From Notospermus geniculatus (Eukaryota; Nemertea; Pilidiophora; Heteronemertea; Lineidae): 64,000 nucleotides of DNA. Below are positions 44,701 through 52,850 of this stretch, in pieces. Below the pieces are notes generated by a model that was not told the origin of the DNA, did not search any database, and saw nothing but the letters and a program-made list of their open reading frames with translations. The translations under genes were made by a program, and so were the position numbers. The stretch is taken from positions 1 through 64,000 of the forward strand of contig NMRB01002315.1 in assembly GCA_002633025.1 (NCBI GenBank), read 5' to 3'. The first letter of the stretch is position 1; each line of letters starts with the position of its first letter.

Positions 44701-46681
44701 GGGAATGACTTGACCCAGATTGCTCATAACTGACATGCACCTCTCTCTGTCATTACACTATTATGTTCAAACGGGTGAGCACATGGTCCATGGACCATTT
44801 CATTCTAAGGTTATATGCTAGCGAGGGAAAACGGCCTTTTTACTCGGGAGTAGAAGTAAACAAAATTCAACTTACCCTCCACTACAACTACCTGTGGGGC
44901 CGATTCGGTTTTACCATTGGGTGTGCATGTATAGGAACCAGCGTTCGCAGTGGCGGCCGTGGCTATCGTGAGGTCTTTATCCTGGGCGCCGGAAAATGCT
45001 ATGCCTCCTGTGGCTGTCAATGCAGCACCGCCATCTTTCTTCCATACGGCATTACCAGCCGCCGGCACGGCGTTGCCGTCGTCCAGCGTGCACGTCAATT
45101 TTATTTGGGTGCCAGTTATAACCTTACCAGAAGCTGGGGCGGCGGTAATTTTTCCCTCTGAAAAAGAGAAACAGTACTGAAATTGATACAAAAACATGGC
45201 TGTGCTGGGTAGTCTGTTATTGGACCTAGCTTGTCTGGTAGGGGCAACAAAGGGCCGAAAAGCCGATTTTTTAAACGATGGCTAAGATAACCATCGGGTT
45301 TCATTAAATCTCAGTAGACAAACTGTTAATCGAAGGGAATTTTTCGATTTTATGAATCGTTGATAGCCAAACATTCTAAAAGTCAAAAGGTTTACTTTGG
45401 TTAATTCATGGTTTGTCAGAAAAGCCGATGGTTAAGCCGAGGTTTACCTTATCTATCATTTAAAAAATCGGCCCAAAGTTTTGTAATTTATAAAACTCTT
45501 TTCTTTCAGTCTAATCACGCTTCTACTAATTACACACTCTCTCTTTCTTTTATATACATGTATACATAGTTTACCTCAAACTCGCTAGCCCAGTGGTACG
45601 GCGTTCCGCGTTTTCGGTTTGCTCCACTTGTACCACTGGCTTCAAACGCCCTCATCACTTCTGCTCGGAATGAGCAGAATGAACAAAAATGGACAGCTAG
45701 TTTTCCACCCTAATAAAATCATAATCGTACTGTCAAGTTTAGAACTGTACCAAAACACCAAATATACCATGATTTTTGAACATTTGTTCATTATTTTGTG
45801 TTGCACTATTTTGCGGCGGATTACACGTATGGCGGTGATTTGGTTCAATCATTCCGGCAGAAATAGTTTCTATTTTAGAAGCAACCAAATCGATGGACCA
45901 ATCAGCTTCCTCGAATTTGATCACATGATTTTGTGAGTGTAAACATAAACACGTGCAACGTGGAGGCAGCCATCTTACATGTATATGACGTCATTCCTGC
46001 GCGAAAAGAAGTACGGGGCACTGGCGTTTGAAGGCAGAGTCAGTAAGGTGTAACCGTCTGACCTCTGCGTTGGAGGTTGAGTTTACCTATCTGACTAAAA
46101 ACATTGGATTTACTAAAAACAGGCTAATCCAGAACCACAATTAATCATAAAACAATCTTGATAAAACATATAAAGCCGTCATAATAAAACACATTACATG
46201 TACAGCTCTTCTCTTTGAAATTAGCTCCACCACCAAACAATGGGGCGATGTCTCTACTCATCCTCAACTTTTCACACTTTCCTCTTTGTTCAGGATACTT
46301 CAGGGCCCAAATTCATAAAACCTTGCTAGGCTTAGTTGCCTGCTAAAGTGCCCAGTTTGTACAGGCCGATGTACACAACTAGCAACCAACTAAGCTATAG
46401 CAAGGTTTTATGGATTTGGGTCCTGATCTACATTTAGGATCCAGCTCAGTCTTTTCTGGAATCTCAACTAGAAAGTGCCTGAGGAAGACCCCGGTTGGGG
46501 TCGAAAATTCCTGAAATTTGGAGATGACTTTTCGTGTTATACGCACGCGGAAGAGATGAGGGGTGATCACTAGGTGGTTGTCAAGCAGAAGAAAAAGGCA
46601 CGGGTACTTACTGTTCTGTGCAGTTACATGGCCCAACAACAAGAACAATCCTGCAGCGACAAGACACACCTTCATTTCCAT
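35598..46681 (-). CDS. IgSF gene 2: three-Ig surface protein with C-terminal GPI-type signal
   Basis: Complete seven-exon minus-strand gene: 46612-46681, 44876-45157, 40397-40554, 37497-37605, 36734-36839, 36190-36365, 35598-35701. All introns are GT-AG. Intron phases run 1, 1, 0, 1, 2, 1, and the 1005-nt CDS (334 aa plus stop) stays open, which is strong evidence for the model. Order: signal peptide (about 1-21); Ig domain 1 (about 24-117) on one exon; domain 2 (118-206) split by a phase-0 intron, with extra cysteines; domain 3 (207-300) split by a phase-2 intron; short linker; then a hydrophobic tail (LMILGFILLLTTILL) ending in KQ. The tail fits a GPI-anchor signal, or less likely a membrane span with a two-residue tail. 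The product should sit on the outer cell surface and bind by its Ig domains; the partner is unknown. Introns are full of MITEs and a LINE end. Confidence 0.85.
35930..35995. repeat. ATAGAGGTTCTTCAC-family MITE terminus
   Basis: TGGCCAATATGGCGGCATC, GTCATGGAAATGTGACGTCA, GAAGAACCTCTA: one end only, in intron 6 of IgSF gene 2. Confidence 0.8.
36190..36365 (-). CDS. IgSF gene 2 exon 6, second half of Ig domain 3
   Basis: 176 nt. The acceptor TTGTATAG precedes 36365 (phase 2 in) and the donor GTAAGT follows 36190 (phase 1 out). It encodes FDKDGKEVTLPDN through YQFTCSVTNAGGE, the typical C'-to-G strands with the second cysteine. Confidence 0.85.
36734..36839 (-). CDS. IgSF gene 2 exon 5, first half of Ig domain 3
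   Basis: 106 nt. The acceptor TTGCAG precedes 36839 (phase 1 in); the donor GTACGT follows 36734 (phase 2 out). It encodes AKPSITGASVTATADTTITC and ends at TYKL, the A-C strands with the first cysteine. Too short and intron-bounded to show as a long frame. Confidence 0.85.
37121..37248. mobile_element. 128-bp MITE with GCCCCCGAAACGYCAACGCG ends
   Basis: Left AGGGAGCTTTCGCACAGCCC, right GGGGGCTTGGCGAAAACTCT; interior CGAACGCCAAACCCATTG. The left half recurs at 59205-59290. In intron 4 of IgSF gene 2. Confidence 0.8.
37257..37384. mobile_element. 128-bp MITE with GGCCTGTTTCCACATG ends
   Basis: GGCCTGTTTCCACATGTGCG and the inverse GCTCATGTGGAAACGGGCC, also ACGCTGCGTGATGCGTT / AACGCAGCGT inside. 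Adjacent to the previous MITE. Confidence 0.85.
37497..37605 (-). CDS. IgSF gene 2 exon 4, second half of Ig domain 2
   Basis: 109 nt. The acceptor TTTTTACAG precedes 37605 (phase 0 in); the donor GTAAGT follows 37497 (phase 1 out). It encodes LKYTPQTADNKKKITCKAIF and onward to GVDIIY, like the E-G strands of C2-set domains. Confidence 0.8.
37664..37939. repeat. nested palindrome: three tandem hairpins inside an outer inverted repeat
   Basis: The outer arms begin TATGAAGTTCCATTCATGTC (37664) and end as its inverse (37939). Inside are three head-to-tail 73-bp units (near 37703, 37777, 37850), each palindromic (ACATCTGATGTTTATTAAAT / ATATCTCACTGAGATAT). Located in intron 3 of IgSF gene 2, 60 bp from exon 4. 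Confidence 0.9.
38155..38220 (+). repeat. repeat fragment shared with 48278 and 49845
   Basis: GGTCCCGCGAGATTTCACTC then GACTTGGATTTGA matches about 48280-48322. ACGTCATAACGTCAGGCTCG then GGTCTGTTTCAG matches 49857-49892. A mosaic of two dispersed pieces. Confidence 0.7.
38585..39665. mobile_element. 1.08-kb element with TAGGCCYTTTNACACGGTGC ends
   Basis: TAGGCCTTTTTACACGGTGC at left and GCACCGTGTGAAAGGGCCTA at right; sub-terminal CCTCGATCTAG / CTCGATCTAG is also inverted. The left end has a partial second terminus near 38670. There is no transposase frame. In intron 3 of IgSF gene 2. Confidence 0.8.
39671..40250 (-). mobile_element. 3' end of a second non-LTR retrotransposon
   Basis: On the minus strand the frame reads RSFFNRVRYTWNALPMGARC, then a C-terminal cysteine cluster CTWVARCRCPTCRF and a stop near 39909. 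This is the usual RT C-terminus of jockey/CR1-like elements. An internal segment of about 90 bp (CCATGGGTGCTCGCTGCTCG through the GCGCTCC block) is duplicated in frame. An untranslated region with AATAAA (39698-39703) and a TTAATTTAA-rich tail follows. The 5' part is missing. It lies between exons 3 and 4 of IgSF gene 2. Confidence 0.7.
40397..40554 (-). CDS. IgSF gene 2 exon 3, first half of Ig domain 2
   Basis: 158 nt. The acceptor TTTCAG precedes 40554 (phase 1 in); the donor GTAAGA follows 40397 (phase 0 out). It encodes AKAPTLTCDPKPNKATVETT, then CDCKK, PDNCKL and AAACAT. It has five cysteines and no core Trp, so the domain is atypical and may hold extra disulphides. Confidence 0.8.
40750..41580. 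other. intronic stretch without recognised features
   Basis: In intron 2 of IgSF gene 2. A TATATCTATATC run near 41230-41265. Frames here lack support. Confidence 0.45.
41583..41880. repeat. dispersed element shared with 54716-55010
   Basis: Shared: GCGAGAGGTCACAC, GACAGGTGCGCTGCATGCAC, AATGGCTGCGCCATCTGTAG, AACACGGGGATTTCGAAAA, and CCCGGCAATTCATAGGTGT. It contains GCCGTGTTT / AAACACGGC hairpins. A minus-strand frame over both copies (TLVLSTATDGAAIK) is repeat-derived. Confidence 0.8.
42206..42365. mobile_element. palindromic MITE, copy 2 of 3
   Basis: ATAGGGAGGTTTCGAAATCA with AACGATAAACGTAAACG; the right arm is the inverse. Same family as 21247-21403. Confidence 0.85.
42468..42727. mobile_element. 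MITE, copy 2 of the TTAAAGATAATRTATCACG family
   Basis: 260 bp with a perfect 19-bp terminal inverted repeat TTAAAGATAATGTATCACG. Internally colinear with 2591-2846. Confidence 0.9.
42728..43790. other. intronic stretch without genes
   Basis: Near 43440-43640 there is a decayed inverted repeat built on GGCTTAAGTAAAAGTTGAG / CTCAAGTTGGGATAAGC words. No exon. Confidence 0.45.
43795..44130 (+). repeat. dispersed 'TTTCGTAACC' repeat
   Basis: TTTCGTAACCGCTGGAGC, ACTTGGTATATATATACCCC, TTTCGGTCCGATTCGATTC, CAGGTGGCCCAAACC, then TGACCTACTTTTCAAGGTCA. Preceded by a (GTC)n run at 43808-43843. Confidence 0.8.
44219..44340. mobile_element. foldback MITE
   Basis: GGGTCGTATTTTAGAACGTT with CCTTAACGTTAA is mirrored by TTAATGTTAAGG with AACGTTCTAAAATACGGCCC. 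Confidence 0.85.
44341..44760 (+). repeat. three tandem units of about 143 bp
   Basis: Each unit has CCAATATGGCCGCCAGGTGG, CGTAACCYGAAAATCATC, GACTTGACCCAGAGYGCTCA and TGACCTTTA. Units are diverged. It follows the TTTCGTAACC repeat and may be its continuation. Confidence 0.75.
44876..45157 (-). CDS. IgSF gene 2 exon 2, Ig domain 1
   Basis: 282 nt, phase 1 at both ends. The acceptor TTTTTCAG precedes 45157; the donor GTAAGT follows 44876. It encodes a full I-set-like domain: IKLTCTLDDG, AVWKKDGGAA, DLTIATAATANAGSYTC and APQVVVVE. Core Cys-Trp-Cys and the D-x-G-x-Y-x-C-like turn are present. Plus-strand frames over it are shadows. Confidence 0.9.
45252..45474. mobile_element. MITE with GGGCCGAAAAGCCGATTTTT ends
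   Basis: The left GGGCCGAAAAGCCGATTTTT is mirrored by TTTAAAAAATCGGCCC; internal GATGGCTAAG / CTTAACCATCGG. In intron 1 of IgSF gene 2. Confidence 0.8.
45638..46034. mobile_element. 397-bp element with GGCTTCAAACGCC ends, copy 1
   Basis: GGCTTCAAACGCCCTCATCA at left and GGCGTTTGAAG at right. The interior (TGTTGCACTATTTTGCGGCG, TTTTAGAAGCAACCAAATCG) matches 55011-55365. Confidence 0.8.
46303..46423. mobile_element. foldback MITE with GGGCCCAAATTCATAAAACC ends
   Basis: The stem AAACCTTGCTAGGCTTAG / CTAAGCTATAGCAAGGTTT is closed by GGGCCCAAATTCAT / TGGATTTGGGTCC. Confidence 0.85.
46450..46540 (+). repeat. GACCCCGGTTGGGGTC hairpin element
   Basis: The hairpin at 46487-46502 is preceded by CCTGAGGAA and followed by GAAAATTC. 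Same family as 14938-15025. In intron 1 of IgSF gene 2. Confidence 0.75.
46612..46681 (-). CDS. IgSF gene 2 exon 1, signal peptide
   Basis: ATG at 46679-46681 opens MEMKVCLVAAGLFLLLGHVT then AQN: lysine, a hydrophobic core and an A-x-A-like end, a convincing signal peptide. The donor GTAAGT follows 46612 in phase 1. The second Met (MKV) could also start. Confidence 0.85.
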
Positions 46682-46779
46682 ATTTCCGAAATAACAGCGG
46701 TCGGGAAATCGGTTTTTACAGTTGTGTTCTACTTTCTTCGGAAGCTCCCGTCAGAATAATTTGGGCCACTTCGTCTCCT

Positions 46780-46787
46780 TATTTATA
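46780..46787 (-). promoter_or_regulatory. TATA box of IgSF gene 2
   Basis: TATAAATA on the minus strand within GGGTATAAATAAGG, about 100 bp upstream of the ATG. Transcription would start near 46755, leaving a short leader. Confidence 0.7.
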
Positions 46788-47167
46788 CCCTCCTAGGCCT
46801 TAAGTTAACCTGGTCCCTCCCTTTAGTGTTAAAATCTACTAATAACAACAATTCAGACCCATGTCTCTGTCACTCATTATTATTCACCTCGTCCTATCCC
46901 ACCCATCTCTCAACGATTGTGACGTCAACCCCAAGCAACGAACTTCAACCAATCATTGGTTACGTATTGTTCGGTATATGAAAATGACATCTCAGACTGG
47001 CGTGAGTGTTGAATACAATAACTGGGTGTTGTCCTCCTGTATGCGTGTGTCCACAACTTTAAAGAAAATGCTAAATGAAATATAACGTTACCGCCATGTT
47101 GAAAACGTTTATCCGAAATGTTTTCCAAATTCCACAGCATCAATGCAGTGATAACAGAAACGGTTAC

Positions 47168-47575
47168 CGACTGATGCTGATGTCAGGTCGACCTTGCGAC
47201 GGCACAGAACAGGCGCCGACTGACCTTTCCGGATCACTTTGCGTCTCAGGCACGTCCGCGTGGAACAAATCAGTCGCCGATATGGTGCGACATGACTGCA
47301 ATTGCGTCGCCCCTGCGACTATTGGCATCTGTCGCCGATCAAAAAGGTCACGAATCGCAAGTGTTGAACGTGGGCTATTCAACTTCTGTGCCATCGATGG
47401 CGACGGGCGTAATCCATTCGCAGTCGACCTGACTCGAGTTACGATTCCCTGCGCCCAGATGCTGCCTGTTCCACGATGATCGTACACATTTTCGTTTTTG
47501 TGACCTGACCATGATTGCGACACTTGATGCCGACTGTTCTGTCGTAGCGCAGGCAATCGCAGTGTGACCGGGTGT
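47168..47575. repeat. GTCGCCGAT-rich dispersed element, copy 1
   Basis: Colinear with 49893-50145: AACAAATCAGTCGCCGAT, ACATGACTGCARTTGCGTC, GACGGGCGTAATCCA, CGCAGTCGACCTGAC. The ends GGTCGACCTTGCGACGGCAC and CGCAGTGTGACC are loosely inverted. Two long frames on opposite strands here are repeat-derived. Confidence 0.75.
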
Positions 47576-48243
47576 GTATAAACCGAAGATTGAAGATAGG
47601 TAAAAAATGAAGATCCATGAAGGTAAAAAACGAAGATTGAAGATAGGTATAAAACGAAGATTCATGAAGGTAAAAAACGAAGATTCCTCAATTACTACAT
47701 AAGGGGTTAATATTCTGGAACCACATTTTGCACACCTCATCCACGTCCCAAAAGGAATATTTCATGACGTTTTCAACCCAATCCATCAAGGGATGGTAGA
47801 GATAGAGGCGTGATATCACCTATACTTAGGTTATTGATGATGCCGATTTCGATTATGCAGCAACTTGGATAATCAGAGGTCAAGGTCAAGGTCAAGGTCA
47901 AGGTCAATTACTGGATGAGTTATTGGCATGAGATCAAGTTCTATGGGCCTCATCGTAATCCATCAACCAATGTACCCTGATCTCTGTCAATGTATCCTGA
48001 TCTCCATCAAAGCATCTGATCTCTATCAACATATCTTGATCTCTATCAATGTACCCATTCATGTACATCGGGAACCATACGACATTTACAATGTCATCTT
48101 TTTGAGAAATCTTCGTTTTTTACCTTCATGAATCTTCGTTTTATACCTATCTTCAATCTTCGTTTTTTACCTGCATGAATCTTCATTTTTTACCTATCTT
48201 CAATCTTCAATTTTCGATCTTCAATCTTCGGTTTATACACACC
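47571..48243. mobile_element. 670-bp element with long repeat-built inverted ends
   Basis: GTGTGTATAAACCGAAGATT at left and AATCTTCGGTTTATACACAC at right. Each arm of about 110 bp is made of units of about 34 bp (GAAGATTCATGAAGGTAAAA then AACGAAGATTGAAGATAGGT). The centre holds (AAGGTC)n at 47877-47905 and four units of about 21 bp of CTGATCTCTATCAATGTA (47970-48055). Confidence 0.85.
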
Positions 48244-48861
48244 TCAGTGTAGGTCGACCTTGCGATGACACAGAACAGCAATCTGGTCCCGCGAGATTTC
48301 ATTCGAGACTTGGATTTGATGAATGAAATCTCTGGAACATTTGGCTGACATCTTGGATGCACCATCCTCATGTAAACACGTACAATTAGATATCTTTAAT
48401 GTAATGATGAGGTCCCATAATTAAGGGTGAATTACTGTGGGAGTTACATATTGGGAATATAAGCTGCATTAAAACACAAGAGGCCAAAAAACAAGTTTGA
48501 GAACTACGTTTTCTGGGCGTAGTTGCTCACCGTGTTGTGCGGCAAAACCATGGAGACGGTGTAAACAACCTAATCCATGGCGCCGGCATGACCAACAAAA
48601 CGGGTGCCGAGGAAAGTCAACGGAATAGATTTAATGGCGATTTGCTTACGTTTTACAACACTTTCTGATGCTGATCGCTTCCTTGTCGTGCTCATGATGT
48701 GCATGATGCTCGGTTGTCATGTTGCCAAGGACGTGAAGTAGTTCGAATGATTCGTTATAATACACGGGGCATTGCAAAAATGCGGAGTTGCCGAGCACTG
48801 GCGCAAGGCATTGTTGCGTCAATGACGTCATCAACATGTCAGCCAAATATAGATCAGTTCA
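48244..48861. other. gene-free stretch with repeat fragments
   Basis: Starts with GGTCGACCTTGCGATGACAC, then AGCAATCTGGTCCCGCGAGA, fragments seen at 47190 and 38150. No exon. Confidence 0.55.
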
Positions 48862-49258
48862 AATGAGGAACCCGCACACTAACGTCACGACGTGGCGCTG
48901 CAAGCGCTTGTACCGAATTCTAATTTTTTCTAACCTTATTTCCATTTATTTCTGCCGTGAAAATAAACCATTTGTGCTGGTCGCCCGACAGTAAAACTTA
49001 CATCATCGTGTAGCGGATGAAATTTTCTTTTTATCTCATTCCTTTTTTTCTTAAAATGAAGGGATACAATGGCGATAAAAGCAACGTCTTTCCTGTCATT
49101 TTTCCTGTAGAAAAATGTACAGGCAATTTTTTCATGACGCAACGTCAGCACCTAACATGACGTCAATGACACCTAAAATGACGTCAATGACGTCGTTTCG
49201 GTACAAGCGCTCACAGCGCCGACCTGTCGGGATAAACCGCAGGGCGGGTTCCCCATTA
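48862..49258. mobile_element. AATGAGGAACCCGC-family MITE, full copy
   Basis: 397 bp: AATGAGGAACCCGCACACTA at left and GGGCGGGTTCCCCATT at right, with inner GGCGCTGCAAGCGCTTGTAC / GTACAAGCGCTCACAGCGCC. It is the inverse-orientation twin of 24852-25238. Confidence 0.9.
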
Positions 49259-49852
49259 GGTCGTCGTTTATGACGTCATGGCGATTTCTTGGCAACCCGC
49301 ACATGCGCAGTAGCCATTTTCCTTGACAACGCGGAGGCTGGTGTGTTTACATTGGTTTCAACGAAGGATTCCGGCAATCGGCAGCATTTTTGGTGGTTCT
49401 CTTCGATATTTCTGCAGGGGAGCCCTTAATTACACTGTGAACGGGTCTGGTAACAGTTGAGGAACGGAAAAATCACTGGTTTCCCAAAGTTTGAGCGAAG
49501 AATGGGGTGAATTCGCGATCGACCGGCCACGTGCATCGCCATTTTTGTCCATTCGGAGACCCAACCTGGGCGAATTTTTCTGTAAATCTCACCCGATTTT
49601 CATGATGGTAACGATTTTCAGGAGCACCAGGTGATTATCTCGAGGACCCACACACTTAATGTATAAACACAAAGCTGGGCGAAAAGCCCACAGAAAACGG
49701 CAAAATGTGCGGCCCACCGGCAAATCCTTCGTTGAAAGCCATTAAAACATCGACTTCCGGCTTGGACCAAGGAAAACGGCAAAATGCGCATGCGCGAATT
49801 ATCCATGGCAATGACCTAATTACGAAGTTTGATCTCATCTATATCAGAGTCC
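49259..49852. other. gene-free stretch
   Basis: TATGACGTCATGG near 49269 and GCGCATGCGCGAA near 49787. Frames on the minus strand lack support. Confidence 0.45.
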
Positions 49853-50145
49853 GAACGACGTCATAACGTCAGGCTCGGGTCTGTTTCAGTGTGACAGAAC
49901 AGGCGCACGCTGACTTTTCTGGATCACTTTGCGTCTGAGGCACGACAGCGTGGAACAAATCAGTCGCCGATCTGGTGTGACATGACTGCAGTTGCGTCTC
50001 ACTTGCGACGATCGGAATCAGTCGCCGATCCAAAAGATCACGAATCGCAAGAGTTCAACACGTTGAACTTCTGCGCCACGACGAATGATCCCGACGGGCG
50101 TAATCCAGTCGCAGTCGACCTGACTTGAGTTGCGACGTCGTGCGA
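49853..50145. repeat. GTCGCCGAT-rich dispersed element, copy 2
   Basis: As 47168-47575, preceded by ACGTCATAACGTCAGGCTCG seen at 38184. Confidence 0.75.
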
Positions 50146-50239
50146 TTATCCAAAAGTTGGTCTATTTTAGTTAACCAATCAGTGACGGGCGTTTTCATAC
50201 CCCGCATGGGCGCTGCCATCTTGAAAAGGTCACATGATC

Positions 50240-50472
50240 ACAAGTCAGCAAGCCGTATGGACGATTCGCTTTGTTTTCTACACGGTTTTCACACCAGACC
50301 AACTACTTATGCTCAGAAACTGTGAGAGGTAAAGTGATTTGTTGAGTTGTATGCTCCCAGTGGTCTGTACGGGCAGCTAAACTTTTGAACCGAGAACAAG
50401 ATGGCAGCCTCAATGGCTTCATTTTGACGGCCAATATGGCGGCCGTGTGACGTCAGTGGGAAACCTCTATTG
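50240..50472 (+). repeat. repeat shared with 52370-52594
   Basis: AGCAAGCCGTATGGACGATT, CACACCAGACCAACTACTTA, CTCCCAGTGGTCTGTACGGG, then CCAATATGGCGGCCGTGTGA and TCAGTGGGAAACCTCTA. It is the right half of the MITE whose full form is 52231-52594. Confidence 0.85.
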
Positions 50473-50654
50473 TAAGGATATATTCGTAGCCATATATCCT
50501 AACCCTTGTTGGCCAAGAAAAGCGGGCTTTGATTCTTGGAGGACCACAGTTCCTGTCACACCTCCATTTTGTGCAATAGAAATCTAACGCGTGACTTGGG
50601 TCATGGTAATAAAGATTAGTAAATGTTTTTACTTGAATTTACAATACATAACGT

Positions 50655-50745
50655 GATAATATACAGGAAGTCAACTTCCAGATTTTGCAAATTTTCGACC
50701 CCAACCGGGGTCTTCTTCAGGCTGGCACTTAACAGTACAAGACTC
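50655..50745 (-). repeat. GACCCCGGTTGGGGTC hairpin element, inverted copy
   Basis: The hairpin spans 50697-50712. Read on the minus strand it is CCTGAAGAAGACCCCGG then TTGGGGTCGAAAATT, the best match to a hammerhead-like core. Confidence 0.75.
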
Positions 50746-52230
50746 TAGAATAGACTGAGCTGAGTCCCTGAAGTAGATCTAAATATCCCTGCAAACAAGA
50801 TGAGTGAGAAAAGAATAAGGTCCAAGCCAATACAAATGCACTAAACAAATTTGAAGTATATATAAGCATTTTCTCGTCTTTATTCATATGACCCATTCGT
50901 CCGTCCTTCGGGCTAGGTCTGGGCAGGAGGACCATGGAGCAATGCCAACCTTTCAAAACACGGCCATTGAAATTTTCCCCTTACAATTTCTGAACACAGT
51001 TTCTCAAAGTCTCAAACTCGAATTCATGCGTCACTGAATCAGACCTTTAGAATTCTAAGCTATAAACTGCGTGAGAAATGATTTAGCTGCGAGTGTTATC
51101 AATGTCGTTTTGATTTGCTTTCATGGTTGTTCTGTCAAGGATGACAATTCTACTTGGGCCAACCTAAGATAAATGAATACCTCGCCATTGCATATCTAGT
51201 CCCATTCAATTATTTCTAAAGCCGATGAATTTGGAGACATGTCCACTGGCTAAATATAACTTATGAATGATGGACACCACAAAGGCCATTGGACTTTGTT
51301 GCTAATATGAATCTCGGTAACCTAAACAAGTCCATTAATTCTTCTCAGAGGTCACCTTTGACGTCAAAGCTACTCATCAGACTGATACCATCAAGCCAAA
51401 ACCCGTCGCCCTTTCCAACATTTGTCGCCAGCTATTAGTAAAATTCTTCGGATTTGCGTGATTCGCGCAGACCTTTCCAACAAAGATGGTGGCCTTCTAT
51501 AGACCCAACGCGTCAATTGGAACCTTATTTGCATAAATGAAACATGCATCACATTTTCAGTCACCGAGAATGAAATACTAACAAGCTATATACTATCAAA
51601 GCTGCACATCAGAAGAAAGAGGATTGCTCAGAGATTCTCTTCAATCACATTTTGATACAAAACACATATCAGTCAAAGTGATATCGTGCGCAGAACGTCC
51701 CAAATGGGTTTAAAAGTTTCATATTTTCAAATTTACAGCTGCACAAAACCGCGTAGTGTAAAACTTTCTTTCATATGAAAGCGCCAGGCAGTCCGAACTC
51801 ATTTTGGTACAGACATAGAAAATCAAAGAGGCGATACTGTAGAAATTAATGATTTTCATGTCAAATTTTCGTCAATTTTAAGTCCGCACATGGTCCTTAC
51901 AGCGGCATGACGTGACGGTGTTCGCAACACCGCACGTGCCATGTGACTTCCATTCCACGACGTCATCCATGCCGTTCTGCCAAACGTACACGTTGGGCCA
52001 CAAGTACACAATAAGAAAACATTTAATTTTCTATAAATCATGTAAAAAGTCCGATTGTTTCCATTTGGCCCAATTGACGGCATGGATCTACAGTGCCTAC
52101 CTCTCGTAACAATTTGTTCGAAAATGGAAATACAAGAAGAAATTCGTATTGCTGGTTTATTTCATATACACTGTATTTAAATTCTATGCCAAATGATTCT
52201 CATACATACAGGCTGCAAAAAGCTGCATGT
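50746..52230. other. gene-free stretch
   Basis: No exon, paired repeat or RNA gene recognised in about 1.5 kb. Confidence 0.5.
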
Positions 52231-52594
52231 ATAGAGGTTTTCCACGTGACGTCATAGCTCAAAATGTCCGCCATTTTGGCCGTCAAATGACGCAACGTCA
52301 CAGCATCAACACAGCGTTCAGCACGCAGTTTTAACGTTGTCGGCAGTCATCGGCCTCTTCTACAGCCACCGACAGCAAGCCGTATGGACTATTCGCTTTG
52401 TTTTCAACACGGTTTTCACACCAGACCAACTACTTATGCTCAGAAACTGTGAGAGGTAAAGTGATTTGTTGAGTTGTATACTCCCAGTGGTCTGTACGGG
52501 CCGTTAAACTTTTGAACCGAAAACAAGATGGCAGCCTCCATGACTTCATTTTGACGGCCAAGATGGCGGCCGTGTGACGTCAGTGGGAGACCTC
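52231..52594. mobile_element. 364-bp MITE with ATAGAGGTTTTCCACGTGACG ends
   Basis: The left ATAGAGGTTTTCCACGTGAC, TGTCCGCCATTTTGGCCGTC is mirrored by GACGGCCAAGATGGCGGC and TGACGTCAGTGGGAGACCTC. Related at the ends to the ATAGAGGTTCTTCAC family. Confidence 0.85.
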
Positions 52595-52599
52595 AAATT

Positions 52600-52845
52600 G
52601 ACGCAAATGACCTGAACGAGAAAGATCTGCGCACTTCCGCCGAAATCTCAACCACAACCTCGGTCTGAAACTGAATGACGTGACGCAGACAACCCCACGA
52701 CAGTGACTTCGACGACGTTGCGTCAGAGTCGACCATTGCTGAATCATGGATGGTGTCACGTCAGCTGGTTTCAGATCGAGGTTCTGGTTGAGGTTTTGGC
52801 GGAAGTGCGCAGATCTGCGAATTCGAGAATGGTGTATATGACTCA
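52600..52845. repeat. foldback repeat
   Basis: GAGAAAGATCTGCGCACTTC, CCGCCGAAATCTCAACC... is mirrored by GAGGTTTTGGCGGAAGTGCG then CAGATCTGCG. It ends just before the stop of the peptide gene at 52851. Confidence 0.75.
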
Positions 52846-52850
52846 AAGCT

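Noticed and set aside
47075-47740. Overlapping frames of 121-134 residues on both strands
   Set aside because: They sit in dispersed elements with a second copy at 49893-50145 that does not keep the frame.
48936-49151. Frame MLTLRHEKIACTFFYRKND, also at 24948 on the other strand
   Set aside because: Shared because both lie in the same MITE family; the frame is interrupted in the third and fourth copies.
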